Positions 1 through 9,836 of a stretch of 64,000 nt of DNA are shown here, one piece after another (positions within the stretch are counted from its first letter, which is position 1; each line of letters starts with the position of its first letter). The stretch comes from Sialis fuliginosa (taxonomy: Eukaryota > Arthropoda > Insecta > Megaloptera > Sialidae). A model generated the notes under the pieces. The model was not told the DNA's origin, did not search any database, and saw only the letters and a list, made by a program, of their open reading frames with translations. The translations under genes were made by a program, and so were the position numbers. The stretch covers positions 16,987,638-17,051,637 of the forward strand of contig OY540815.1 of assembly GCA_961205875.1 (NCBI GenBank), read 5' to 3'.

Positions 1-157
1 ATATAATATTGTTAGAGATGGTATACAACAGAGGTCACAAACATTTCTATAATTAATAATTTACTAGCGATCATACATTTTCATTTATTTTTTCTTCAAA
101 TTAATTTTTAAAACTTTGTAGTTTGAACTAATAACTTATTTTATAAGTAGACTGAAT

Positions 158-704
158 CAGGGGGGGGGCAGGGCGACCGCCCGAGGTGCCAAGCCAGGTG
201 GGGCGGCGCACAATGGAGCATAAGTTACTTTTTTGGTTCAAATCAGTGTACAGGCTGTAATTTCTGAGTAAACTTTTTTTTTATTTTTCAATTTTCTGTC
301 GATCAGTAGAACCTGATTAAGCAAAATGTATATGTAGCTAAATATAAACAATGTTAATTTGTAAAAAAAATCGATTATTTGATAGCTGCTAACTAACAAA
401 TACTGATTTTGCAACCCAGAAAACCTTTAATAAGGTATTAGTTGAGATACTAAATAATCAACTTATTTGTTGATTTATCAATTTTAATTTGTTCATAATA
501 AAGGAAGGAGGTCTCGACGGTCTTAGGGCATTTAATAGTCTTAAAGTTAATGATGTAAGCTATAGTTTAAAAAAAGTTTGAGTTTTGTTAATTTATCAAT
601 TTTAATTGTCATTTTTGGTGATTTTTAGCATTTTTTAGGGGGAGAGAGGGCGGAAAAATAAATCTCGCCCAGGGCGCCAGATTTGCTAAGGCCGGTACTG
701 GTTG
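158..704. mobile_element. hAT-like non-autonomous element, uncertain edges
   Basis: Two GC-rich blocks (158-212 and 636-704) stand out in AT-rich DNA and share GGGCG/CGCCC-type motifs in opposite orientation. Read on the minus strand, the right block starts CAGTACCGGCCTTAG, which resembles hAT-type termini of the CAGNNCCGG class. The left terminus is not a clean match and I found no target-site duplication, so the left boundary is a guess. No transposase frame is visible in between; the middle is AT-rich filler. Confidence 0.35.
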
Positions 705-1401
705 TAGGGGAAAATCACGAACACATAGGTTTTTGTTTTTGTCTTTAATTATAATTTTGTTTTTATATTTTATTAAAATTGATACTGAAAATGTATAACT
801 AATAGATTATTTAATACTAATAATAATACACATATATTGGTTTCTTACACAGCTTTTATTCATTTGTTCGTTACTACCCTACTCTCCCCTATTACTTATT
901 TTTGTAAGGCTGTCTTTTTGTTTTTACAAAATAATATTTACTAAAATCCACGAGATGTTTTTAGTTTGTAGAAAAATTCACACTAGCGTTCGCAAGAAAG
1001 ATTTTAACGTAAATGAAATCCCACAATCCTTTTAGTAGGCTGACACGGATATATAATGTAAAAGTTTGAAAATTGTTCCCACATTTAAACTGATCCATTA
1101 CGCGCATGTACCTACGTAGGTGTGTAAAAACATTCGAGTCTACATGAGTATGAGTAAGTATAAAATAATGAATCCAGGATTATGTTATAGCAAATTCAAG
1201 TATGCGAAGGAATAACTTTATTAACAGTGGATATTAGAGTTGGGCCGTGAGTTTTTCGGGTTACGTGGACCGTTTTAAATTTAATGCGTGAGTGAAATTT
1301 TGCTGAGCGTGAGTTAGATTTCGAGTGAGAGACAAAGAAAAATGGAGTCGAAATTTATATTATCATGGAAGATGTTTTCGACTAATTTATAAACATTCAA
1401 A
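705..1401. other. AT-rich stretch without recognisable gene
   Basis: Low-complexity AT-rich DNA. The only distinctive piece is 1228-1330, which reads GGGCCGTGAGTTTTTCGGG and resembles a block at 25380-25425 (GGGTCGTGAATTTTTCGGG), so both are probably fragments of one dispersed repeat. A 60-codon open frame from 1325 is not conserved-looking and runs into the foldback element, so I do not call it a gene. Confidence 0.5.
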
Positions 1402-1409
1402 TGTCTCCA

Positions 1410-2383
1410 CAGTGCAGTGGCGAGGCGTGAAATTTTTAATAAGGGAAGCATATTTTGTCAATCCTCTCCCTCCTATCAACAAAAAAACTAGTTATGAAAC
1501 ACCTTAAGTTTGAGCTTTTACTTTTTTAAATAAATTCTTATATATTTATATAGTAACTAAATGATTCTACGTCTTATTTTCTTGTATTTCAGTCGATATT
1601 TGTATGACGAGTTGTTCACTGCAGGAAATTTCACTAAAAAATTTCGAATTTTTGATTTCGTTAAAAGTATGTTTATTGTATAGAAAATGACGTGAAAAGT
1701 TGTTTGTTTCAAACCGCAGATCTGTATCTCAAACCGTTCTCGAGATATAGCCTCTCAAAGTTTTAGATTTTTCAAATTTTTGGAGAAAAAAGGCCATAAA
1801 TTCAAAGGGGTATACCTTAAAAAATGTCGATTTTTGACAAAAATTTTTTTGTCGAATTTTAAAGTATTATACATGCCATTATATAGATTTTGATACACTG
1901 ATTTCAAATCCGTAAACTAAAATCGATTCCGACCACCCGTTCAAAAGTTATGGCCTTTTTTCTCCAAAAATTTGAAAAAACTAAAACATCGAAAGGCTAT
2001 ATCTCGAGAACGGTTTGAGATACAGACCTGCGGTTTGAACATTTCAACTTTTCACGTCATTTTCTTTACAATAAACATACTTTTAATGAAATAAAAAATT
2101 CGAAATTTTTTAGTGAAATTTTTTGCAAAGAACTTCAACTCGTCATACAAATATCGACTAAAATACAAGAAAATAAGACGTAGAGGTATTATAGTTTTAT
2201 AATTGAGCGTGTAAATTAATATTAAATGTTATTTTTGGTTAAAATGTTTGAGTTGCGCATAAAGATGAATATTATAATAATATATTTAAATTATTTATCA
2301 ACTGAAAATACAGATTTGTATTAATATACCCATAAAGTAAGGGAAGCACTGCTTCCCCTGCTTCCATGGACGCTTCGCTACTG
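1410..2383. mobile_element. hAT-type foldback MITE, copy 1
   Basis: The element is flanked by a perfect 8-bp direct repeat TGTCTCCA (1402-1409 and 2384-2391), the duplication length typical of hAT transposons. The right end read inward is CAGTAGCGAAGCG. The left end carries CAGTGGCGAGGCG from 1415, preceded by an extra CAGTG, as if the tip were duplicated. Inside are long inverted arms, about 1569-1800 and 1950-2181, around an AT-rich centre. There is no transposase frame, so mobilisation would have to be in trans. A second, truncated copy lies at 43815-44520. Superfamily is inferred from duplication length and tip sequence. Confidence 0.75.
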
Positions 2384-2391
2384 TGTCTCCA

Positions 2392-3174
2392 GTCGGAAAA
2401 GTATTCAATTTTATAGCATCGAGCCCATATTGACTTTTAATTAACAACTTCAGAACTACAACATACTTTAATTTCAGAAAATTTAACCAAGGTCCACTTC
2501 CCATAAGATTAGTATGGGGTCCTTTAGATTCGAATTCTTACGAGTACATTTATATTCGAGTGTGTACGAGATGAATACAAACATTCACGAATGTATTCTT
2601 ACAAAATATAAATGCGTGCGAGTGTATTCTAGTGTAAACGTGTGTTCACACGTGCATATTTATATCCCATAAAATATGCAAGAATTGATTCGCAAGTCAA
2701 ACTGAAGGTATTGTCAATTATATATCATTTTCCATATACTTTATTCATAATACACACACATCACCGAAGATTCGCGTCATAAAACTTGCATATAAAGTGA
2801 AACGACAATATCTAAATGCTGGGACCTAAAATTCTCTGAATCGAAGCATTTGTTCACGTATCCCTGAGGCTACCGTTTTATGCCCTCACCACAAAACTCT
2901 GTGCAAGAAGTAAGGACAGAAGATATACACACTCTCTCAGAACATTGTCTGTTTACAAGTCGCGACAAAGTTTGATGTGGCATGCGATATACGTATATCT
3001 ATAATTTAGTTGTGAGCTCAGACCACGGCATTGCAAAATTGGTGCAAACGGGACTCACTGATTATTTATTTAAAATACTTGATGCACTTTGTTTACCTAC
3101 GTATGGAGATCATGTCAATTTGGTGCATTGGTAGAGGTTGCAAGGTAATTGAATTAAAGTTAGAAAGATGCTGT
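2392..3174. other. Unique sequence with a GC-richer island at 2815-2990
   Basis: 2392-2815 is AT-rich with repeated GAGTGTATTC-like words but no gene. 2815-2990 is noticeably richer in G+C and non-repetitive within this window, with no long open frame. It could be regulatory DNA or unique filler. A 73-codon open frame at 3031-3252 crosses into the next transposon end and is rejected. Confidence 0.3.
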
Positions 3175-3182
3175 ATACACAT

Positions 3183-3998
3183 TAGGGTGATTCATTTCCG
3201 CAAAGTTTTTTTATTTTTGAAGTGCTCAAGCACAGTGTTAATCTACATGTAGAAAAAAAAATTCTCACCAAATTTGAGCTCTTAATTCCGATTTTAAGTA
3301 CTTACTATTTAAATTTGAATTTTTCCCATTTAAAATGCATGTAAAAAGTAAATTTTTCTTTCAAAGTTATAATGCTTAGCCGCTTTTTACGATATCGCAA
3401 AACGCTTTATCAGGTTTTGTAGAGGATTCCTTGCTCTTCAAAATTGCTCATGGGTTTTTCGATATTGGTCGTACTAGTTCACCTGCCAGAACTATCAAAG
3501 TAAAATTTTTGAAAAAAGTACCGTTTTTTTCATTTTTCAGAGCGAACCGCTACTAGTAGGGAGAAAAAAAATACCTATTTTTAAAGGAAATTTTATTCTC
3601 TTTAAAAAAAGTCCTTAGGTTCAAATTGCTCTGACCAATATCTCATGAGTTACAGCCATTTTTATAGCTGGAAGTGTAAAAAAACGATAGTTCTGGCAGG
3701 TGAACTAGTACGACCAATATCGAAAAACCCATGAGCAATTTTGAAGAGCAAGGAATCCTCTACAAGACCTGATAAAGCGTTTTGCGATATCGTAAAAAGC
3801 GGCTAAGCATTATAACTTTGAAAGAAAAATTTACTTTTTACATGCATTTTAAATGGGAAAAATTCAAATTTAAATAGTAAGTACTTAAAATCGGAATTAA
3901 GAGCTCAAATTTGGTGAGAATTTTTTTTTCTACATGTAGATTAACACTGTGCTTGAGCACTTCAAAAATAAAAAACTTTGCGGAAATGAATCACCCTA
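3183..3998. mobile_element. Palindromic hAT-type MITE with 315-bp arms
   Basis: The ends are TAGGGTGATTCA and its reverse complement, flanked by a perfect 8-bp duplication ATACACAT at 3175-3182 and 3999-4006. The arms 3183-3497 and 3684-3998 are near-perfect reverse complements with only scattered differences. The spacer (about 3498-3683) has no transposase. Duplication length and the YAGNG tip fit hAT. An RNA from either strand would fold into a hairpin of about 315 bp. High arm identity suggests recent insertion or arm homogenisation. Confidence 0.85.
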
Positions 3999-4223
3999 AT
4001 ACACATGTATGAGGTGTTCATGAACATTTTGTATTAATGATTCTAATGAAGTAATTTAAAAAATAGACTGTTTTAAAAATAGTTGCATTACCCATAATAC
4101 CCATACTGTAGCTCTACTAAGCACAAATGTGGTATCTGACAATTTTGTCAAAATTGAGTTAAGCACAAAATCTCATTATTTATATATATGTATCTGTGTC
4201 TTACTAGTGTTAGATATGGTATA

Positions 4224-4715
4224 AGGTACTGGCACCAGTTATGGCCGCAAGGTTACTATTTTTATGATTGACGGGCTTTTTCATAATTCTCTTGTTACTA
4301 ACAAAACAAGTAACTCTTTATTTAATCAATTTAATTACCAAAATCCGCAAATATAATTTGTTGTTTAAATTATAACCTGTTATTTTGTTTATGTTTTTTC
4401 TCCAATAATGGATAAAGTAAAACCAATAATGAGCACGCAGTGATTAACACTTGCTAATGATAACTACTACAACACAAAATATATAAAAGAAATAATCGTC
4501 AAATTTGAAGCAATGTAAAGCAGTTGCTATAATAATATAATAATTAATATATAAATTATACTAATAATTAGTTTAAATGTCCACCATTTTGACATCTATT
4601 GGCCGATTGTCATCAAATCACGCTGTAAGACAGTTAAATGTATGTATAATGTATATAGATTAATATTCAAAAATAGCCATCATTGGGGTCATATCGAAGA
4701 GTGGTGCCAATACCT
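4224..4715. mobile_element. TA-flanked MITE (family D), copy 1
   Basis: The terminal inverted repeats start AGGTACTGGCACCAG on the left and, read inward on the right, AGGTATTGGCACCA. Both lie immediately inside TA dinucleotides, as expected of Tc1/mariner targets. The body shares extended sequence with 13919-14460, 24550-25063 and 36725-36970. No transposase frame exists. Orientation is opposite to the copies at 13919 and 24550. Confidence 0.7.
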
Positions 4716-5690
4716 TATTCACTTTATGTAATAAATAAATATAAACTTTATGTACACACTGAAGGTAAGTTTATAAAGATGACTTTACTTTTATTGCTGG
4801 AACGAACTATAGCAATAAGATTATTTGTGTTTCTGTGTAAATAGAAAACAGAAGCAATTGTTGACCGAGTACCTCCACTGATTTGACTATATTTTCATCT
4901 ATAAAATGATTTGCTTTGCTTTTATTTATTTTATTTGATGCTAACCGCTTCAAATGGAAACAAGGAACAGAGTGCAATTTTTTTTTCTGTTATCATCAGT
5001 AAGTAGAAACATAGTGAAACTTTTAACAAATATGCAAGTATAGAATAATACCTATATACAAAATATTGCTGAACGTTCCTTTAGTGGATTTGCTCATTAT
5101 ATATGAGGAGGTTAAATCTAACGTATTGTAAGTCACGTTTTCATCATTTCAAGGATTTATTTGACTTACTTTAAAGCTGTTGCAGTATAAGCCGAAATAA
5201 AAATAATATTTACCACATTTTATACACTCAAGTCAATTTTTAAGGAAATATACTTTACATCAGTGGTGTCAAACTTATATTTTAGCACGGGCCACCAAAT
5301 TCAATCTAAAAAAATTGAGTAAAAAACAACAAACGTTGTTCTGCCCAAAAATAATAAAAAAAATAAATACACATCTACCAGCCCAAAGAAAAGATAAATT
5401 TTTCGGAGAACCAAACAAACATATGGTGTGAATATGACTTCGATACGATTCGTATATTTTTTAAATTCCATTTTATTATTTTAATAAAATCAACCCCAAG
5501 CTTTGTGTTACGAGTTGCATAAGTTTAATTATCAATTGCTTTACTTAAGTATAATGTCTGTACTAACCACCTTCTTAATCAAAAATGCACATATTTTAAA
5601 TATTCAGTGAACTTAAATATAAATCTATAAAAATAAATATAGGGATGATCTGAAAAAGAAAGACAGTAATATTGTGCGACGATTCACCTT
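4716..5690. other. AT-rich stretch with one hAT-type terminus
   Basis: The only recognisable part is a hAT (Charlie/Buster-like) terminus at about 5264-5320: CAGTGGTGTCAAACTTA followed by an ACGGGCCACC block. No matching right terminus was found nearby. The rest is featureless AT-rich DNA. Confidence 0.4.
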
Positions 5691-5715
5691 CTACTAAATA
5701 TCGACACGAGTAAAG

Positions 5716-5913
5716 CTACAACTCCGTGCGAGCACAAAGCATTATATAAAGTGTTCGATAGTATTGTCTTAATCTTTCAGCTTTGTGAGCAAATATGCAG
5801 CTTTTGTAGTACGGCGTTGTTGGAAGAGCTTGATAGAAGTTCTCGTTGCAAGACGTATTGTTGTTCTTGTTTGAATTAATGAAGCTATCGTTTTGTTCTA
5901 CGAACGCCCGATT
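5716..5913 (-). CDS. Unassigned open frame, possible exon
   Basis: A minus-strand open frame ends in a TAG at 5716. Its usable part reads RNRAFVEQNDSFINSN at the amino end and AHKAERLRQYYRTLYIML near the carboxyl end. It has a mixed codon choice (many C-ending codons) unlike the flanking AT-rich filler. There is no convincing ATG; a candidate splice acceptor (TATAAG) lies just upstream at about 5913. I recognise no domain. It could be a terminal exon, a pseudogene piece or chance. Confidence 0.2.
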   Translation of the reverse strand, partial: NRAFVEQNDSFINSNKNNNTSCNENFYQALPTTPYYKSCIFAHKAERLRQYYRTLYIMLCARTEL

Positions 5914-5949
5914 TCTCTTATATAAATTAAATTTATTCACATAATTTTA

Positions 5950-6560
5950 TCTTCATATATCATTTACACACCTTTTCATATTTTGTATACAAAATATGTG
6001 GATGGAATTTATAATATATATATGTAATAGAATCAATTTACGACTATCTAAAGTAATAGTTGTTGTGGATGTTGCCGGAGCTATATTTATTTAAAACCAT
6101 ACATATTTACAATACCCTATACCTATACGTCATTGTTTACCAGCAGTAAATAACGACGGCAAATCAATAGAAAGATATATGTATTGGCATATCTATTGTT
6201 GATAAATCTGTTTTTGTTGTAATATGTGACAATAATTTATATGAAGAAAAAAAAGACTTAAACTTACGATAGCAGTTCAGATATCTGGAGTATACTTACG
6301 TAAAATATATTAATATGTGATTTTATAATTATTTTATCTATATAAATTTATTTATATTAAAAAAAAAAGTAATAAACATTTTTTTTACTAAACAATTATA
6401 AGAATTATTTATAATACAAAACTCTGTTCAATGGAAATACGAAAAAGTTAAAAATACAAATAACAGATAAAAAGCTCAATAAATATATTTCAAATAAAAA
6501 AAAACATTCCCGTAGCTATATGAATACTATTGAGATTACGACATCTGTTCTCAAGTTTTT
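5950..6560. other. AT-rich stretch without gene
   Basis: Featureless AT-rich sequence with several poly-A/poly-T runs. I see no open frame or repeat terminus. Confidence 0.5.
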
Positions 6561-6564
6561 ATTC

Positions 6565-6640
6565 CATTTAATGCCTGACGATGACTCTATGAATCGAAAG
6601 CTCGTATTTACTTATTTCTTAAATAAATTCTGACGTTAAC
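6565..6640 (+). repeat. CTGACGATG...TCGAAAG repeat terminus fragment
   Basis: The segment contains CTGACGATGACTC, then GAATCGAAAGCTCG, with GACTC able to pair imperfectly with GAATC. A comparable arrangement is at 55916-55948. Such CTGANGA...CGAAA cores occur at termini of some retroelements and resemble the hammerhead ribozyme core, but here an extra base sits between the core and the stem. I take it as a retroelement end fragment. Confidence 0.3.
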
Positions 6641-6814
6641 GCAATTAAGCTGTTATTTCTACGCGCTAGTTATTTATATTTTAACGTCACTACTATTATA
6701 TTAAAGAAAAAAAATAAATACAGTTTAGAATATGGAGATACAAATATTGCTTCCTCGCAATATCGAAGATACGAGAAGCTATGTGATCGTTTCAGATTGA
6801 GACAAAAAAAAAGT

Positions 6815-7593
6815 TCTCCAATTTCAAAATTTTAAATTTATTTATCCGTTTCACGTCAAGACACTTTTCGTTCCGTGTCTGTCTGTCTGTCTGTCTGTCC
6901 GTGTGTCCGTGTGTCCGTGTGTCCGTGTGTCCGTGTGTTCGTGTATCCGTCCGTCTGTCCCCTGAATCCTTGTCACACGCATAACTCATGAACCACTGAA
7001 CCGATATTATTGAAACTTGGTCGGATGGTTGGGTTTGGTTTGAGGACGGTCCCATTTCAAAATCATCAAAATCGTGTGTAAGGTGGAGGGGTGACACCCC
7101 AAAATATTTATTTTTTCAAGATATCTCAAGAACGACACATGTAACGAGAAAATTTTATAGAATATTTTTTGTAGAGAATTAAATTTCCTATAATATGGGT
7201 CTACTACGTTTGTTGTAAAATATTCCCTTACAAAGATTTATCTCAATTTATTTTAAAAATTCGTGTTTTGTTTTTCTAAATTGATATTTGATTGGATATA
7301 TTAAGTGTCATTTTGACGTTTTAAATGTCACATTGGCGTTTTAAATGTCACTTTGACGTTTTAAATGTCATTTTGACATTTGCATAAATTTAGATTTAGA
7401 TTGAAATTGTCAAAAAATTAAAAATATATGAAAAAATATTCAGGTGCGTTTTAAGAAAAAATTCGAACTAAGATTTTTTAGTAAAATTTGTAAAAAAATT
7501 AAATGGTTAACCAATGCCAGGCAATTTATCTGAACACTATCGGTTTTAGTGAATTTAGCACGAGGAAGCACTGTGCATTTACTTGGCAGATGT
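6815..7593 (+). mobile_element. Repeat family A, copy 1 with (TCTG)n and a 20-bp VNTR
   Basis: This dispersed element starts near TTTTCGTTCCGTG, then a (TCTG)n/(TGTGTCCG)n tract (6876-6960), then a conserved body and the right end TTTAGCACGAGGAAGCACTG. Between about 7303 and 7382 are four tandem 20-bp units of the type TTAAATGTCATTTTGACGTT. Other copies are at 9837-10471, 36973-37263, 47095-47665 and 63541-64000. The class is unassigned; no transposase or reverse transcriptase frame is visible. A 101-codon minus-strand frame through the microsatellite is an artefact of the repeat. Confidence 0.7.
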
Positions 7594-7599
7594 TTTTTT

Positions 7600-8156
7600 T
7601 AGATATGATTTAAAAAAAATCTTGTCCCTATGAAACATCACTAAAATTGAACGAAATTAACAAAATATACGTATAAATTTAACGCGAATTTGACACGAGA
7701 ATGGATTGTTTTGAAAGATGCCGATGTTGTTTACCTAACCAGTATCGAGTGATGACTGGTGATTTTATAAAATCCCCAGCACCGAGCACTTGTGTTTTGT
7801 TTGGAGAGGATGACAATGCAAGATGTTGAAAAATTGTGTCATCTCGGTGATGTATTGGTCGCTCGAATAAGTTCTCTAAGCACATTGTTGATTGAAGTTG
7901 ATTGATGAAAGTGCGAGAATATTTTTAAGGAATATTTTGTGAGTGCAATTTTCCATATCTTCAAGGATGTGGTTTTATTATTGAAATTAAAAATAAAGTT
8001 TTTGAGATTTTATTATTGTGATTGATCAAGTACGTACAAAATTGTGGATTGATTATAAATGAAGAGCAGATAACTAGACTTTATAATAGGTAGTGCTCTA
8101 TTGAAATTCATTGGATAACGGATCATCACGTGACTAGTGAAGTTAATGGAACTTGG
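7600..8156. other. Unique sequence with short coding-like stretch
   Basis: 7680-7890 has higher G+C than its surroundings and short open frames on both strands (for example MDCFERCRCCLPNQYRVM on plus from 7701). Neither resembles a family I know, and neither has a convincing start context. The remainder is AT-rich and featureless. Confidence 0.25.
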
Positions 8157-8163
8157 ATAGTTT

Positions 8164-8725
8164 CCAAGGTATATAAAGACAAGGTAGTCTCAACAATTCC
8201 TTGACCAATCAGAGTTGGTGCGGGAATTGACGTCATCTAGGGGATGTATGCTATAAATGTATAATAGAATATCAATTACAAAAAATTTATTCTTGTTTCT
8301 GTATTTTTTGATATTTTAACAACACATAATAATAATAATATTTATTTTATAAATTGTGGTACAGTGTAAAATAAGTCGAGAAAAAAAGAAGTACAAATTC
8401 GACATTGCAAAATCATACAAAAGCTATCACAGGCAATTTGGTCTATTCGGGAAGCGTTATTTTTACTATTCTTAAGTTGGTAATACGTTATGTGATTCTG
8501 ACAGCTCTTTATGATTTTGTTATGTCGAATTTGTACTTCTTTGATTGTATGTGTTGTTAAAATATAAAAAAAAACGAAAACAAGAATAAATAAAGGAATT
8601 TTTTGTAATTGATATTCTATTTAAAAATTTATAACATTTGAAGAGATCCCCCGGGTGACGTCAATTCCCGTGCCAACGCTGATTGGTCTAGGAGCTCTTG
8701 AGATTACCTTGTCTATATACCTTGG
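8164..8725. mobile_element. 562-bp inverted-repeat element with promoter-like arms
   Basis: The terminal inverted repeats begin CCAAGGTATATA and continue into arms of more than 200 bp (8164-8410 against 8512-8725). Each arm carries in order a TATATA(AA) motif, a CCAAT-type motif, a GACGTCA motif, and a shared run ending GAAGTACAAATTCGACAT. The flanks share ATAGTT (8157-8162 and 8726-8731), a probable 6-bp target duplication with a one-base offset. A single-arm copy is at 35972-36190. No coding frame. Superfamily unassigned. Confidence 0.65.
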
Positions 8726-8769
8726 ATAGTTCCTAAAATGGCTCTTGTTTGTCTACATAATACTCTAAT

Positions 8770-9110
8770 CAGTGACGTAGTCAGGTGTTTTGAAAGGAGT
8801 GTGATATCTTAAGAAAATTGTAAATTGGAATAATTTTTTCTTTTATATAAAATAATTTTTGAAATGAAAAAAACTGTAATATAAATATAAAAATAATTAT
8901 TATTTGCAATCGTATATGCAAAATAATTGACGTCGATTTTTGCTACTAGCTAATTGATGTAAAACTTGGTTATAATCAACTCCTCAAGGATATTAATCAT
9001 ATTATTCTTGTTAAGTTCCTAAAATTTATTTGTCACCCTTTTTAATGTAGAAAAAGAACGTTCGTAACTGTTCAGTTTTTGTGATTTAAAAGTCATCAAA
9101 CTTAAGACGT
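8770..9110 (-). pseudogene. hAT transposase relic, C-terminal dimerisation region
   Basis: On the minus strand about 9090-8945 translates to YERSFSTLKRV followed, after a stop, by NMINILEELIITKF. ERSFSTLKR is the hallmark of the C-terminal dimerisation region of hAT transposases. In-frame stops show it is dead. The sequence CAGTGACGTAGTCAGG at 8770 fits the expected 3' terminus of the same element. The upstream (higher-coordinate) part of the transposase is not recognisable. Confidence 0.7.
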
Positions 9111-9368
9111 TTTTAAAAAGAAATGTATACAATACATAAATATAAAAAAATACATTTTATTTCTTTTTTTCTACAACATTGACAGCTCATAGGTAAATGA
9201 AAATCGTAATAAACAAATTCAAGTTTAAACTAAAATGCAAATGAACATTTAACACCACTTCCGCAATATGACTTAATAATTTCGGTTCGTTTATTAGAGG
9301 CATAAAATTCACGAGCGCACTCATTAAAAGGTGTTATAAAATACGTATACCAATTTTCAAATAAAAAG

Positions 9369-9527
9369 TTAAAACCTAACAACAGAGCATATCTTTAATA
9401 ATTTCTTCCCCTTTAGAGGCACGTTTATACCAGCCGTTCCATCTTCTTTTCGGCAATCAACTGCCAAGATACTTCCTTCTCCAGTTAAGTATCCTTTCCA
9501 CTTCACCTCCTTGGCTTTATTAGCCTC
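9369..9527 (-). pseudogene. Coding-like fragment, family unknown
   Basis: A 52-codon minus-strand open frame contains AKEVKWKGYLTGEGSILAVD and later GTAGINVPLKGKKLLKIC. Composition (G, K, E, D and V rather than N, I and Y) is unlike AT-rich chance frames. A TGA at 9528-9530 interrupts it, and the frame ends with TAA. It may be an exon, a transposon-borne fragment or a processed pseudogene. I do not recognise the family. Confidence 0.25.
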
Positions 9528-9836
9528 TCAAAGACGCTCATATAATACCCCATTAAACATTAAAGTAAAAGTGGACTAAAGTTTACATTGTTTACACATA
9601 AACCTGTATTGTGCGGTGTTATCTCCTTCGTACAGATGATGCATGTAGTTTTTTTTATTTCAAATTGAATGTTATTAATACTAGCACATTAATAATTTAT
9701 AAATAAAATTTCCGATGGATTATTATCATTATATAGGTACTTATTCTATTGAAAAGTTTAATAAGAAATGTACGTTTCCAATTCTCCGATGTAATCTAGT
9801 TTGAAATTAATTTTCGCTTTCTCGCAAATTTTTCCT

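Noticed and set aside
3181-4000. Reading the TTAGGGTG palindrome as a Tc1/mariner element with a TA duplication
   Set aside because: A perfect 8-bp duplication (ATACACAT) lies directly outside the TAGGGTG tips, which fits hAT better; the TA is part of the tip.
6792-7097. 101-codon minus-strand frame rich in THGHTDTRTHGHTD
   Set aside because: It is a translation of the (TCTG)n/(TGTGTCCG)n microsatellite inside repeat family A; the similar frames at 15771-15977 and 47050-47238 have the same cause.
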